Assembly (NCBI GenBank): GCA_050260015.1
Contig: JBLNBN010000030.1
Span: 62,001 to 126,000 of the forward strand
Origin: JBLNBN01 sp050260015
GTDB lineage: Bacteria > Bacteroidota > Ignavibacteria > Kapaibacteriales > UBA2268
DNA: 64,000 bases
Direction: 5' to 3'
In this document: one piece after another, positions 23,838 through 33,351 of the stretch
Layout: every line of letters starts with the position of its first letter
Numbering within the stretch: position 1 is the first letter of the stretch
Program-made: the position numbers and the translations under genes
Notes under the pieces: generated by a model
What the model saw: only the letters and a program-made list of their open reading frames with translations
The model's database searches: none
Told to the model about the DNA's origin: nothing

Positions 23838-24968
23838 ATGGACCGAATTGGCAATACACTGAAAGCCCGACGTCAACAATTGGGCTTAAAAATAGAAGAT
23901 GTTAGCGAGCGCACTAAGATACGTCCGCACCTGATAAAATCAATTGAAGAGGGCGAGCGCGACGTTATGCCGGCGGTCTATATTAAGTCGTTTGTAAAGA
24001 CATACGCTACGTTCCTCGGTCTTTCCGAAGGTGAAATTGATAATCTATTAAAGGAACTGGAACCGGCAAAGCCTTCTAAAATCGTTCCTGCGACCAGGGC
24101 CGACCAATCCGCTAACCCTGTGGCCGCCGCGCCCAAAACCAGTAAATCCGTTGAAAGAAAAGAACCCGAAAAGAAAGAAAGCAGCCAATTAGAGCCTAAG
24201 GAGCCGCCGGCCAAGGAAAAGAATAGCGACCGGCCCGCTAAAATCTCCGAGCCGGCAGAACAGGAGGCGACTAATTACAAGGAATTATTCAAGAAAAAAT
24301 CAGTAAAGAAGACTTCAAACGTAAGCGTGGCTAATGTAATTATATACGCTTTGCTTATTCTCGGTGTAATTGCTATTATTTTCTTTACTTTTTTTTATGA
24401 CAGCGCCGTTGAGAATGCGCCTCCAGCTTCGATCGACACTACCAAGAAAGAGTCGAAGGAAGAGGGCTCCGGTATATTGTCCTACTTCGACGCTCCCGAC
24501 AGCCTTGCCCTTACGGCCCGGGCGCGCGATACGGTATGGGTTCGGCTTGAGATCGACGGCGTGAAGAGCGAGGAAATAATAATTAAACCCGGGCAGGAAG
24601 CCGTCTGGCACGCAAAGGACTATTTTTTGGTTAGCCACGGAAATATTGGCGGCGTTGATTTCTACCTCGACGGCAACAAGTTGCCTTTGTTTGGCAAACG
24701 ACGCTCCGTAGCGAGGAATATAAAAATTACTAAGGACGGAGCGCTTGGACTACCGCAGGAAACTACCCCTCAAACCAACGCTCCAGCCCAGCCAAACGTA
24801 GGGCCTACGGATCGTTCCACGCCGAACGCCGATAGCCAGGCAAAGAGATCGCGCCGGTATAGTTCCCGAAAGAAAGAGAAGAAAGCGACGCCCCCGCCAA
24901 TGATTTTGGAGTCGCCGCCCGTAAGGACTCAGCCGCCGTCGTTAAATTCAACGAAAACTCCTCGTTAA
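23838..24968 (+). CDS. RodZ-like protein: HTH, one membrane helix, DUF4115
   Basis: Residues 1-70 are a helix-turn-helix of the HTH_25 type (IGNTLKARRQQLGLKIEDVS, then KIRPHLIKSIEEGE, SFVKTYATFLGLS). A charged Lys/Glu/Pro-rich linker (75-150) leads to one membrane helix (VIIYALLILGVIAIIFFTFF) around residues 167-187. An extracytoplasmic DUF4115-like beta domain follows (ALTARARDTVWVRLEIDG to KRRSVARNIKITKDG), with a basic, Pro-rich tail. In rod-shaped bacteria RodZ links MreB to the wall machinery; the same layout occurs in relatives that control cell shape. No mre genes lie nearby. Domain layout is secure; the role in cell shape is inferred. Confidence 0.85.
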   Translation: MDRIGNTLKARRQQLGLKIEDVSERTKIRPHLIKSIEEGERDVMPAVYIKSFVKTYATFLGLSEGEIDNLLKELEPAKPSKIVPATRADQSANPVAAAPKTSKSVERKEPEKKESSQLEPKEPPAKEKNSDRPAKISEPAEQEATNYKELFKKKSVKKTSNVSVANVIIYALLILGVIAIIFFTFFYDSAVENAPPASIDTTKKESKEEGSGILSYFDAPDSLALTARARDTVWVRLEIDGVKSEEIIIKPGQEAVWHAKDYFLVSHGNIGGVDFYLDGNKLPLFGKRRSVARNIKITKDGALGLPQETTPQTNAPAQPNVGPTDRSTPNADSQAKRSRRYSSRKKEKKATPPPMILESPPVRTQPPSLNSTKTPR

Positions 24969-24987
24969 AATTAACTAAAAAAATTTG

Positions 24988-24995
24988 TAAATTTG
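24988..24995 (+). promoter_or_regulatory. Candidate -7 element before the activase gene
   Basis: TAAATTTG matches TAnnTTTG and lies 32 bases before the ATG at 25028. No clear TTTG is present 19-21 bases upstream, so this is a half match. Confidence 0.35.
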
Positions 24996-25027
24996 CCGCT
25001 CGTATTATTCATAGATGAACAGAGATT

Positions 25028-28000
25028 ATGAAAAGCGCTGCCGGTATTTGTTTAGGAGCTTCCAGTATTTCTATTGTTCGCGCTATTGCGGACGAGCAGA
25101 ATCATATAAAAGTCAGCGAAGTTTTAACCCTGCCTCATTATGGCGATCCGCAAAACGCGCTTCGACGGAGCCTCAGTAAAGTAGCGCAAAGAGGCGATTC
25201 TATCGTAGTGACGGGTAGAAAGCTGAGAAACCTGATAGAATCCGTTAGCATATCCGAACCTGAAGCCACCGAACTTGCCCTTGCGGAACTTTACGGTGAT
25301 AAAAAATTTAGCGCGGTCGCCAGCCTTGGCGGCGAAACTTTCATCGTTTATAATCTCGACTCCCAGGGCAAAATAAGCTCCGTCACGGCAAAAAATCAAT
25401 GCGCTTCCGGCACCGGCGAATTCTTCATGCAACAGATAAAAAGAATGGATCTTTCCCTTGAGGAGGCGTTGAACGCAGCCGAGGGCGAAACGCCTTACAG
25501 GGTTTCCGGCAGGTGCTCAGTATTTTGCAAATCCGATTGCACCCACGCGCTCAACAAAGGCGTGGCGAAGGGACAGGTTGCAAGCGGGCTCGCCTCTATG
25601 ATAGCCGATAAGATCGAGGAACTGCTGGAGAAAACGCAAAAAAGAAACATCCTACTTATAGGCGGCGTCACCCGGAATAGAATCGTCATGGATAATCTCC
25701 AGCTGCGGTATAAAAATTTGATTATCCCGGAACAAGCGGCATATTTTGAAGCCTTCGGCGCGGCAGTTTACGCAGTAAAAAATGGCGGAACTACATATGA
25801 CAACCCCGAAACTCTTATATCTGAACGAAAAAGCTCGTTCATCTTTCATAAACCATTAAGCGAATATGGCCATCTTGTTGAATTTAAAAGCGAAACATAC
25901 AGGAAGCCAATCCCCGGCGAAAGGACTATACTCGGTTTAGATATAGGCTCCACAACGACTAAAGCGGCGATCGTGGCTCTTTCCGACGATGCTGTATTGG
26001 CGTCGACATATCTTTACACGAATGGAGATCCGATTCATGCCGCAAGGGAATGCTACCGAAAGCTATACGAGGAAGTTGGGGATACGGTCGGGATAATCGC
26101 TTTGGGAACTACCGGTTCCGGGAGGCATATAGCCGGCTTGCACGCGCTAACCGACGAGGTTATTAATGAAATTGTAGCTCATGCTACCGCGGCGGTTCAC
26201 TACGATCCGGAAGTTGATACGATTTTTGAGATCGGCGGGCAGGACGCGAAGTATACATACATTGTAAATAAAACGCCCGCGGACTATGCTATGAACGAGG
26301 CATGTTCGGCTGGCACCGGCTCGTTCATCGAGGAATCGGCTTACGAATCGCTCGGCATAAAAGTAACGGACATAGAACCGATCGCTATGAGCGGCTCGAC
26401 GCCGCCAAATTTCAGCGATCAGTGCGCCGCTTTTATTAGCTCGGATATAAAGACGGCTTTGCAGGAAGGCCTCGCAAAGGAAGACGTGGTGGCCGGTTTG
26501 GTTTATTCTATTTGCATGAATTACGTTAATCGCGTTAAGGGAGCGCGTCCCGTAGGCAAAAAGATTTTCATGCAGGGGGGAGTTTGCTATAATAAAGCGG
26601 TCCCGATAGCGATGGCCGGGCTAACGGGAATGAATATCATCGTGCCGCCCGAACCTGGTTTGATGGGCGCCCTGGGAGTTGCGCTCAGCGTGAAGGAAAA
26701 AATCGCGCTCGGACTTACTACGGCGACGAGTTATTCTTTAAAGGAACTCTCGGAAAGACAGGTAAATTATAAAAAGAGCTTCGTCTGCGCCGGCGGCGCC
26801 GAAAAATGCGATCTGAAGTGCAGCATAAATATGATCGAATTGGACGGAAAGAACTATCCCTTCGGAGGCGCTTGCAATAAGTATTACTCCTATAGGAACA
26901 AGCCGGACTTTAACGTTGGAACCCTCGATTATGTAAAGGTTCGCAACGAATTGCTATTCGGAAAGTATTCTCCCAAAAAAGATTTGCCCGCTGATGCGAA
27001 AGTAATCGGCATCAATAAATCTTTCCATACGCACACCGCTTTCCCGCTATTCTATAATTTCTTTACCGAACTCGGGTTTAAGGTGATACTTTCCGAGAGG
27101 ATTCACGATTCGGGACTGGAAAGGGAACTAACGTCCTTTTGCTATCCGGCGCAGCTTTCCATGGGGCTTTTCGCCGATTTGATCGAGAAGAAGCCGGATT
27201 ACTATTTCCTACCAACTATATTGGAAATGTACGTCGAGGACGCCGAGTACCATCGCTTAGATTTTAATTGCACGTGCGTTTTCGTAAGCGGCGAGACTTT
27301 CTTTATTAAGCAGGCCTATAAGGATTTGCTCGATATGAAAAAAGTTCTCGATCCAAAATTCAATTTTGCCTATGGGTTCGGCTCGCAATACGCGGCATTT
27401 TCGGACCTGGCCAAGCGAATGGGCATTTCCGACGAAGCGGCGATAAGCGAAGCCCATACGCGCGCCGTCGCCATGCAAAATCGATTCCAGGAAGAGCTAT
27501 ATGAAATTGGCGCGCAAGCTCTGAAAAAGCTTGAAAAAAATCCAAACCAATTCGCCGTCGTTCTTATCGGAAGGACCTATAATTCCTTTGCCGATGAAGC
27601 GAATAAGAATATTCCAAGGAAATTCGCCTCGCACGGCGTTACTCTTTTGCCATACGATATGTTCGATTTCCGCTCGAAAACGATCGAAGATAATATGTAC
27701 TGGGAGGGCGGGAAGAAAATATTAAAAGTGGCAAAGGTAGTAAAGGAGCATCCGCAGCTCTTCGCGGCATATATATCAAACTTTTCCTGCGGACCCGATT
27801 CGATGATCCTCACCACATTCCGGGGAATAATGGGCCGAAAGCCCTCGCTTACGCTTGAATTGGACAGCCATTCCGCCGACGCTGGGATTAACACGCGAAT
27901 TGAAGCCGCGATTGACATTATAAAGAACTACCGAAAGATAAATTCAGGAGCCAAGGAGAAATCCGCCCCGGAATTTAAGCCGGCGACTATAGAGGTAGGC

Positions 28001-29344
28001 GCCGAGAAGAGTTACTTTATAAAATCCAACGGCGAGCGGATCCCCCTCAACGATCCAAGCGTGGAAATACTGATCCCGTCGATGGGCGACCTGGCGGCAG
28101 TTATATTCGCGGCCGCGTTGCGATCTCTCGGTTTTAACAGCAAGCCGATACGGCAGGCCGACGGCGAGACGCTAAAATACGGCCGAGCCAACGCGAGCGG
28201 AAAAGAGTGCTTACCGCTCCTGCTGCTTGTCGGCGGCTTAGTGGATTATTTAGAAAACGAGCGCGCGGAAGGCAAGAACGTCGTGCTCTTTAACGTGCAA
28301 GGAGCGGGCAATTGCAGGCTCGGGCAGTACCCGGTGTTTATCCGCGATATGATTAGGAAGAAGAAGCTCGAGAACGTCACCCAAATGGTCTTAATGAACG
28401 AGGACGGCTTCGCAGGATTTGGCGGGAAGTTCGCTATGCGCGGCATACAGGCGATCATGATAAGCGACGTAATGGACGACGTTCGGTCTGCGGTTCTCGC
28501 GCATTCGGCGGATCCCGATACGGCAATTGACGTTTTCGATAGAGAATACGCCAGGGTCGTACGCGCAATGGAAAGCGATCCCGAGAGGATATACGACGCT
28601 CTTGAGAGATTTTCGGAGAATTTACGAAGAGATATACCTCCCGCTAAGCCGATTGGCGAAGCGAAGTATATCGCGCTTTGCGGCGAGATTTACGTGCGCC
28701 GCGACGGGTTCTCGCATAAGTGGCTAAATAAGTATTTCGCAAAGCGCGGATTTATCCTAAAGGACGCTTATATCTCCGAGTGGATACTGTACGTTGATTA
28801 CCTGCTGAAGATAGATCTACTCGAGCCTGAAAAATCTCTAAGGAAAAAGCTCGAGCGGAATATCCGCAACTTCTTCATGCGCCAGGCCGAAAAGAAGATA
28901 AAGAGAATACTTGAAAAATCGGGTTACTATAAATTTGTCAAGACGGACGTGGAAGCGATAATGAATCACAGCAAGCACATCCTCCCGCTCGATTACAAAG
29001 GCGAACCCGGGATAACGCTTGGAACGGCCCTCGGCGAATCGCTCGAGAAGTACTGCGGCATAATAAATCTTGGTCCTTTCGGCTGCATGCCTACTCGTTT
29101 AACGGAGGCTATCACGCAGCCGGAAATGACGGTTGCCGGGAAGATCGCGGCAAAGAAAACGATTAACCCGCATTACTCTTTAAACGGCGTATTCGCGCCT
29201 GAGACTACTATCCCGTTCCTTACGATTGAGACGGACGGAAACGTATTCCCGCAGGTAATTGAGGCGAAGCTGGAAACGTTCACGCTACAGGCCGAAAGAA
29301 CTGCAGAATTAATGAGATTGCACAAGGAGGCAGAGCGCGACTAA
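25028..29344 (+). CDS. 2-hydroxyacyl-CoA dehydratase activase-like fusion (1438 aa)
   Basis: A giant cytoplasmic protein. Residues 1-270 are a first BadF/BadG/HgdC ATPase-like domain, with its ATP loop degraded (AAGICLGASSISIVRA), but with NQCASGTGEFF and the Cys-rich GRCSVFCKSDC. Residues about 302-570 are a second, intact one (TILGLDIGSTTTKAAIVAL; EIGGQDAKYT; NEACSAGTGSF; SDQCAAFISSD). The rest is a DUF2229/2-hydroxyglutaryl-CoA dehydratase-like region with further Cys clusters (CAGGAEKCDLKCSINM). Classical HgdC uses a [4Fe-4S] cluster and ATP to drive one electron into its dehydratase; here activator and dehydratase-like halves are one chain. Such roughly 1400-residue proteins are widespread in anaerobes with unknown substrate. 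It is convergent with pdxH, sharing four bases. Confidence 0.88.
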   Translation: MKSAAGICLGASSISIVRAIADEQNHIKVSEVLTLPHYGDPQNALRRSLSKVAQRGDSIVVTGRKLRNLIESVSISEPEATELALAELYGDKKFSAVASLGGETFIVYNLDSQGKISSVTAKNQCASGTGEFFMQQIKRMDLSLEEALNAAEGETPYRVSGRCSVFCKSDCTHALNKGVAKGQVASGLASMIADKIEELLEKTQKRNILLIGGVTRNRIVMDNLQLRYKNLIIPEQAAYFEAFGAAVYAVKNGGTTYDNPETLISERKSSFIFHKPLSEYGHLVEFKSETYRKPIPGERTILGLDIGSTTTKAAIVALSDDAVLASTYLYTNGDPIHAARECYRKLYEEVGDTVGIIALGTTGSGRHIAGLHALTDEVINEIVAHATAAVHYDPEVDTIFEIGGQDAKYTYIVNKTPADYAMNEACSAGTGSFIEESAYESLGIKVTDIEPIAMSGSTPPNFSDQCAAFISSDIKTALQEGLAKEDVVAGLVYSICMNYVNRVKGARPVGKKIFMQGGVCYNKAVPIAMAGLTGMNIIVPPEPGLMGALGVALSVKEKIALGLTTATSYSLKELSERQVNYKKSFVCAGGAEKCDLKCSINMIELDGKNYPFGGACNKYYSYRNKPDFNVGTLDYVKVRNELLFGKYSPKKDLPADAKVIGINKSFHTHTAFPLFYNFFTELGFKVILSERIHDSGLERELTSFCYPAQLSMGLFADLIEKKPDYYFLPTILEMYVEDAEYHRLDFNCTCVFVSGETFFIKQAYKDLLDMKKVLDPKFNFAYGFGSQYAAFSDLAKRMGISDEAAISEAHTRAVAMQNRFQEELYEIGAQALKKLEKNPNQFAVVLIGRTYNSFADEANKNIPRKFASHGVTLLPYDMFDFRSKTIEDNMYWEGGKKILKVAKVVKEHPQLFAAYISNFSCGPDSMILTTFRGIMGRKPSLTLELDSHSADAGINTRIEAAIDIIKNYRKINSGAKEKSAPEFKPATIEVGAEKSYFIKSNGERIPLNDPSVEILIPSMGDLAAVIFAAALRSLGFNSKPIRQADGETLKYGRANASGKECLPLLLLVGGLVDYLENERAEGKNVVLFNVQGAGNCRLGQYPVFIRDMIRKKKLENVTQMVLMNEDGFAGFGGKFAMRGIQAIMISDVMDDVRSAVLAHSADPDTAIDVFDREYARVVRAMESDPERIYDALERFSENLRRDIPPAKPIGEAKYIALCGEIYVRRDGFSHKWLNKYFAKRGFILKDAYISEWILYVDYLLKIDLLEPEKSLRKKLERNIRNFFMRQAEKKIKRILEKSGYYKFVKTDVEAIMNHSKHILPLDYKGEPGITLGTALGESLEKYCGIINLGPFGCMPTRLTEAITQPEMTVAGKIAAKKTINPHYSLNGVFAPETTIPFLTIETDGNVFPQVIEAKLETFTLQAERTAELMRLHKEAERD

Positions 29345-29979
29345 GGCGAGAGCCGCTCCGCGCGCCATTCGCCGCTTTCATGCGTATACGCGAACCGGTC
29401 GTGCAGCCGGCTTGGGCGACCCTGCCAGAACTCGAAGTAATCGGGAACTATGCGATACCCTCCCCAAAAGGGCGGGAGCGGCACGTTTACTGGATACCTG
29501 GCCATGAGCTTCGCCACTTCGCGCATTAATTTAAATCTCGAGGAAAGCGGTTGGCTCTGCTTCGACGCCCATGCGCCCAACCTGCTTGCGTAAGGCCGGG
29601 TTTTATAATATTCAAAGGATTCCTCAGGGGATATCTTTTCAGCCCGACCTTCAATTCTTATCTGGCGCTCAAATTTATCCCAGAAGAAAATCGCGGCTAT
29701 ATTCGGGTTTGCCGCTATATCCAATCCCTTTTTACTTTCGTAATTTGTATAGAACACAAAACCTCGCTCGTCGTAGCTTTTTAATAATACCACGCGGGAG
29801 CTTGGACGCGAGTTCGAGCACGTCGAAACGACCATCGCGTTGGGGTCGGGGAAGTCGCCCGCCATCGCGTCCTGCATCCAAAGCTTAAACTGCCTGAAAG
29901 GATCTTTTTCTATTGAGCCCTCGTCCAGCTTGAATTTTGAGTAATCGTGCCGGACGTCCTGTAAATTTTCTTTCTTCAT
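29341..29979 (-). CDS. pdxH: Pyridoxamine 5'-phosphate oxidase
   Basis: A 212-residue FMN flavoenzyme that oxidises pyridoxine/pyridoxamine phosphate to pyridoxal phosphate. It starts with an arm containing VRHDYSKFKLDEGSIEKDPF. The FMN region shows SRPSSRVVLLKSYDERGFVF, YTNYESKKGLDI and AAIFFWDKFERQIRIEGRAE. The C-terminal substrate-site motif is complete, RPSRLHDRFAY followed by W and ERLSP at the very end. Length is normal. O2-dependent in known members, so its presence suggests at least some exposure to oxygen. Shares CTAA (29341-29344) with the convergent activase gene. Confidence 0.95.
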   Translation of the reverse strand: MKKENLQDVRHDYSKFKLDEGSIEKDPFRQFKLWMQDAMAGDFPDPNAMVVSTCSNSRPSSRVVLLKSYDERGFVFYTNYESKKGLDIAANPNIAAIFFWDKFERQIRIEGRAEKISPEESFEYYKTRPYASRLGAWASKQSQPLSSRFKLMREVAKLMARYPVNVPLPPFWGGYRIVPDYFEFWQGRPSRLHDRFAYTHESGEWRAERLSP

Positions 29980-30057
29980 TTATTAACGCTATAGAATTCA
30001 TTATTTGAAACGATACGAAAAAGTAAAATTACCGAAAAAATGAGAGACTATCAAGGT

Positions 30058-33000
30058 TTAAGCCAAAAGCTTTGCTTTGCCGGATTTTACGTCCAATAGC
30101 TCCCTCCAGTAAATATGCTCCTGCAAATCGCTCGGGGTCAGTATCTTGACGTCGAGGAACTGGTGAATGTTAAATCCCGACTTATTATAATTAATCTGGC
30201 TAAGGCATACATTCCAGCCTTCGAGCCAAATTCCCAGGTCTCTTCTTTGCTCTTCCGTACCGTCGAAATAAAATATTAAGTCGATGTCCGAATTGGGGCC
30301 GGCGGATTTTTCCAAAACGGTTCCATGCAGGTATACATTAATAACGCCGAATCTCTTTTTATCAATTTTATGAGCAATTGCGTCCGCCATACGAAGCCTC
30401 CAGAGGAGCGGTTCGTTATGGGTTGGATTCATTGCGCCAGTAGCGGACGCTGGGCGCTGCTGGTCGGGAGCGGCAAGGAACCCTATAGCCTCCTCTAAAT
30501 CTGCGTTGAACATGAGTCTCGCGATTAAGCCGCCCGTAGTTTCTCTTACGTTGATGACTTTAAGGGTATCCACGATTGCTCCATACTCCGGCAGGTAACG
30601 TAGCAGGGTATTCGGGGAGCTCTTAAAGTATTCGTGATTAAATATATTTCCAAGCTCGTCCGGGTACAGCGGCAGATACCGTATGTTCGATTCGACCAGG
30701 TCCTGGAAGAAGTGCGTTCCAAACGAAAGGTCGGGGGCGTAGCCGTTAGTAGTCTTACCAATCTCGATAAGAGCGGCGGTGTTATTTATATCGCTGTAGG
30801 TAACCTTTACGCCAAGACGAATATCGTCGCGGCTGCCCCAACGGCCAGGCCCCATCAGGATAAACGTTTTCGGGGGAAGAAGCTTATTCAGCTTACCGAC
30901 TGCGGCTCCTATACTGACCAAGTCTTCTAGATTTTTCTTGGCGGCGTATTTATCCGGATCGACATAGACTATATATGCAATATCGGGCACGGAACCATTG
31001 GATATATACTTATTCGCCGTAAAGAGAATATTCTCCTCGGCGACGTCCTTTGGTATCTGGGCGGAAACGTTCTCGCCGGTCGAGCTCTGCGTGCGGCACT
31101 GGAGAAGGTAGAGGCATTCCCCGTCCCCGGCGAACTCTATGTCTATCGGCATATCCATGCATTCCTTCAATACGTTAAGCGCCGAATTTATCTTTTGTAC
31201 GTAGCCGGAATTGGAAATAAAATTCTCGAAAGTAGTGACTATCCTGTCGCGATTTGTATCAATGCCTAACCCGACGGGTTTCTTAACGTTATTGTCCTCA
31301 ACGATCGAAAAGATATCGTTCAGCATCGGGAATGAATTGCCGACTTCCTGGATTATCGCATCAACGGAAATTGTTTCAAAGCGATTCGTTTCCAGGTTAA
31401 TTACGTCCATAAACTTTGGAGCGTATCCTATAATTTCCGGCATGGTTAAATTTACGCGGAGATTGGGCTGCCCCGGGGCTATGAGAACGGGGAAATCGTT
31501 GCCGAGCCTGTCGACGGCGCGAGTGCCTAACCCAGGCACCATGCGAATTAAGCCGTCTTCGCGCTTAATCCTTTGCGACCATCTAAACTCGTTATTGCTG
31601 AAGGCGACGCCGGCAAAAGCCGGGAAGAAGTACTTGCCGACCTTTTTGCCTACGACCTCCTGTATAAGAATACCCATCTCTTCGTTGTAATCCAACAGGC
31701 CGCGTTCGGAACGGTAGCCTATGGGGTCTGGGCCGAACGTCGAAGCGTAGACTTCGCTGATAGCGTCCATTATGGCCTCGATGCGCTGCTGCTTGGAGCC
31801 TTGGTTAGCAAGGAAAAGGCTCTTATACTTCCCGGCGAACGCCGATCCCATTCGATCCTCGAGTAGCGAAGAACTTCGCACGATTATCGGATTGTCGCCG
31901 AAGTCGTCGAGGGCGCGGGAGAGGCCGTACATTATCTCCGTCGGTATTTTTGCGTTCTTGAAAGCCTGTACTATATAGGGATACTCCTGGCGTATGTCGT
32001 CCATTTCCTTGTACTTTTGCTCGATAACGTCCTCGAGATTGTTAAAGTACATAAAGTGCATCAGGCCGTCGGAAGTGATATACCAGGTTTTGGGGAATTT
32101 AAATGTAAGCAGCTCGGGATTAGTTTCTCCGAATTTCTTAAAAATCTTTTTCGCTAAAAATAGCCCCGCGCTTTTACCGCCTAATTTTCCCTGGCTCTCC
32201 GCGGGATAGATCATGTTTTGAAGCAGGGAATAAAAGTCCTTAATATCAATGTAATTTTTAGCAATATCAATAAATTGCAGCTGATCGGTTAAGAATCTTC
32301 TAATTAAGGCGACTTTAACTCCATGCTCGGTAGGGGATTGCATGTCCTCAAACGCTGGGTTTATCTGGTGATAGCGACGAATTGCGTCCGCTATTTCAGT
32401 TAGAGGAGTGCTGGAGTTTGCTAGCACTTTAACGAGGTAATGAGATTTTTCTTCGTTTATCCATTTCTGAATTTGCAAATGGATTTCCCGATTGTCCATA
32501 TATTTACGGGCTATCGCAAATATTTCTTCGCTATAACTGTAGATGCTGTCCATTGCGAGCTTTTTTTGGGGACTATTCATATCCGCATCGGGATCGATGT
32601 CCTCATTTTTACTGATATGATGGAACAGATCCAGCGTTTCCTTGATGCCCCTGCAGTAGAGCTTATTGAACATTTTACGGGATATGATAGTATACAGGCT
32701 CTTATCGGTCTTTTGTAGCAAGTCGAGCACGATTGTCCACTCGGGTTTTGCGCTCTCGGTGATTTCCTTAATCTGCATTTGATATTGCTGGAAGAGCTTT
32801 TTTAAGTTTTTCTGCAATACGTAGTGTGAAATTCTATCGGCGATCGTGCTTACTAATTTTTCCTCCTCCCGCGTAAAGACTTCCGAGCCCGTAAATGGGA
32901 AGCTAGGGCGATAGGAAAGCTCCACGAATCCACGTTTATCGTTTTGAACGATAATTTTACAACGAACGGCAAACGTAGTTTTTTCATAATTATCGGACGA

Positions 33001-33216
33001 GTATAGCACGCCGTCGACAAAAAGCCGGACTTGGCTATACTCCGGGTATTGAGCCGCCGGCTGGAGGGCTTCGATAATGCCGTGCATGATGTCGTCGACG
33101 GCAAGGTGAGGGTTGCCGATTAATTCTTCTACGGCATAAAGGCACGCAAGCTCTTTGGCTCGCTCCTCGAGGGATTTAACAAAATTGTTATACTTTTTGA
33201 TTTTAGTTTTTTCCAT
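30058..33216 (-). CDS. GAF-like / PEP-pyruvate-binding ATP-grasp / nucleotidyltransferase fusion
   Basis: A 1052-residue cytoplasmic protein. Residues about 15-140 resemble a GAF sensor domain. After a helical spacer, residues 340-720 form a PPDK_N ATP-grasp domain, with IIVRSSSLLEDRMGSAFAGK near 445-463 and closing strand LYLLQCRTQS. The mobile PEP-utiliser domain with its catalytic His (GGxxSHAA) is not seen; instead there is a conserved GPGRWGSRDDIRLGVKV and GTHFFQDLVESNI. The last 90 residues look like a MNT-type nucleotidyltransferase: LHGTVLEKSAGPNSDIDLIF, with GT for the usual GS and an intact DxD. Homologs of the ATP-grasp part are known in Chlorobiota and Deltaproteobacteria; the substrate is not. 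Stands alone. Confidence 0.8.
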   Translation of the reverse strand: MEKTKIKKYNNFVKSLEERAKELACLYAVEELIGNPHLAVDDIMHGIIEALQPAAQYPEYSQVRLFVDGVLYSSDNYEKTTFAVRCKIIVQNDKRGFVELSYRPSFPFTGSEVFTREEEKLVSTIADRISHYVLQKNLKKLFQQYQMQIKEITESAKPEWTIVLDLLQKTDKSLYTIISRKMFNKLYCRGIKETLDLFHHISKNEDIDPDADMNSPQKKLAMDSIYSYSEEIFAIARKYMDNREIHLQIQKWINEEKSHYLVKVLANSSTPLTEIADAIRRYHQINPAFEDMQSPTEHGVKVALIRRFLTDQLQFIDIAKNYIDIKDFYSLLQNMIYPAESQGKLGGKSAGLFLAKKIFKKFGETNPELLTFKFPKTWYITSDGLMHFMYFNNLEDVIEQKYKEMDDIRQEYPYIVQAFKNAKIPTEIMYGLSRALDDFGDNPIIVRSSSLLEDRMGSAFAGKYKSLFLANQGSKQQRIEAIMDAISEVYASTFGPDPIGYRSERGLLDYNEEMGILIQEVVGKKVGKYFFPAFAGVAFSNNEFRWSQRIKREDGLIRMVPGLGTRAVDRLGNDFPVLIAPGQPNLRVNLTMPEIIGYAPKFMDVINLETNRFETISVDAIIQEVGNSFPMLNDIFSIVEDNNVKKPVGLGIDTNRDRIVTTFENFISNSGYVQKINSALNVLKECMDMPIDIEFAGDGECLYLLQCRTQSSTGENVSAQIPKDVAEENILFTANKYISNGSVPDIAYIVYVDPDKYAAKKNLEDLVSIGAAVGKLNKLLPPKTFILMGPGRWGSRDDIRLGVKVTYSDINNTAALIEIGKTTNGYAPDLSFGTHFFQDLVESNIRYLPLYPDELGNIFNHEYFKSSPNTLLRYLPEYGAIVDTLKVINVRETTGGLIARLMFNADLEEAIGFLAAPDQQRPASATGAMNPTHNEPLLWRLRMADAIAHKIDKKRFGVINVYLHGTVLEKSAGPNSDIDLIFYFDGTEEQRRDLGIWLEGWNVCLSQINYNKSGFNIHQFLDVKILTPSDLQEHIYWRELLDVKSGKAKLLA

Positions 33217-33303
33217 AATTTTATCCGGCGCATTATCAGAGCGTTAATTGATTGACTTTACTTGAAAACGAATTTGTAACGACATTGTTCTAAAGAATTT
33301 TCG

Positions 33304-33311
33304 TAATTTTG
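33304..33311 (+). promoter_or_regulatory. Candidate -7 element before the transketolase operon
   Basis: TAATTTTG matches TAnnTTTG, 40 bases before the ATG at 33352. A TTG lies 16 bases upstream (33285-33287), shorter than the usual 19-21. Confidence 0.4.
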
Positions 33312-33351
33312 AATTCAGTTTTAATTGCATTAATTAAAAATAAGAATAAAT

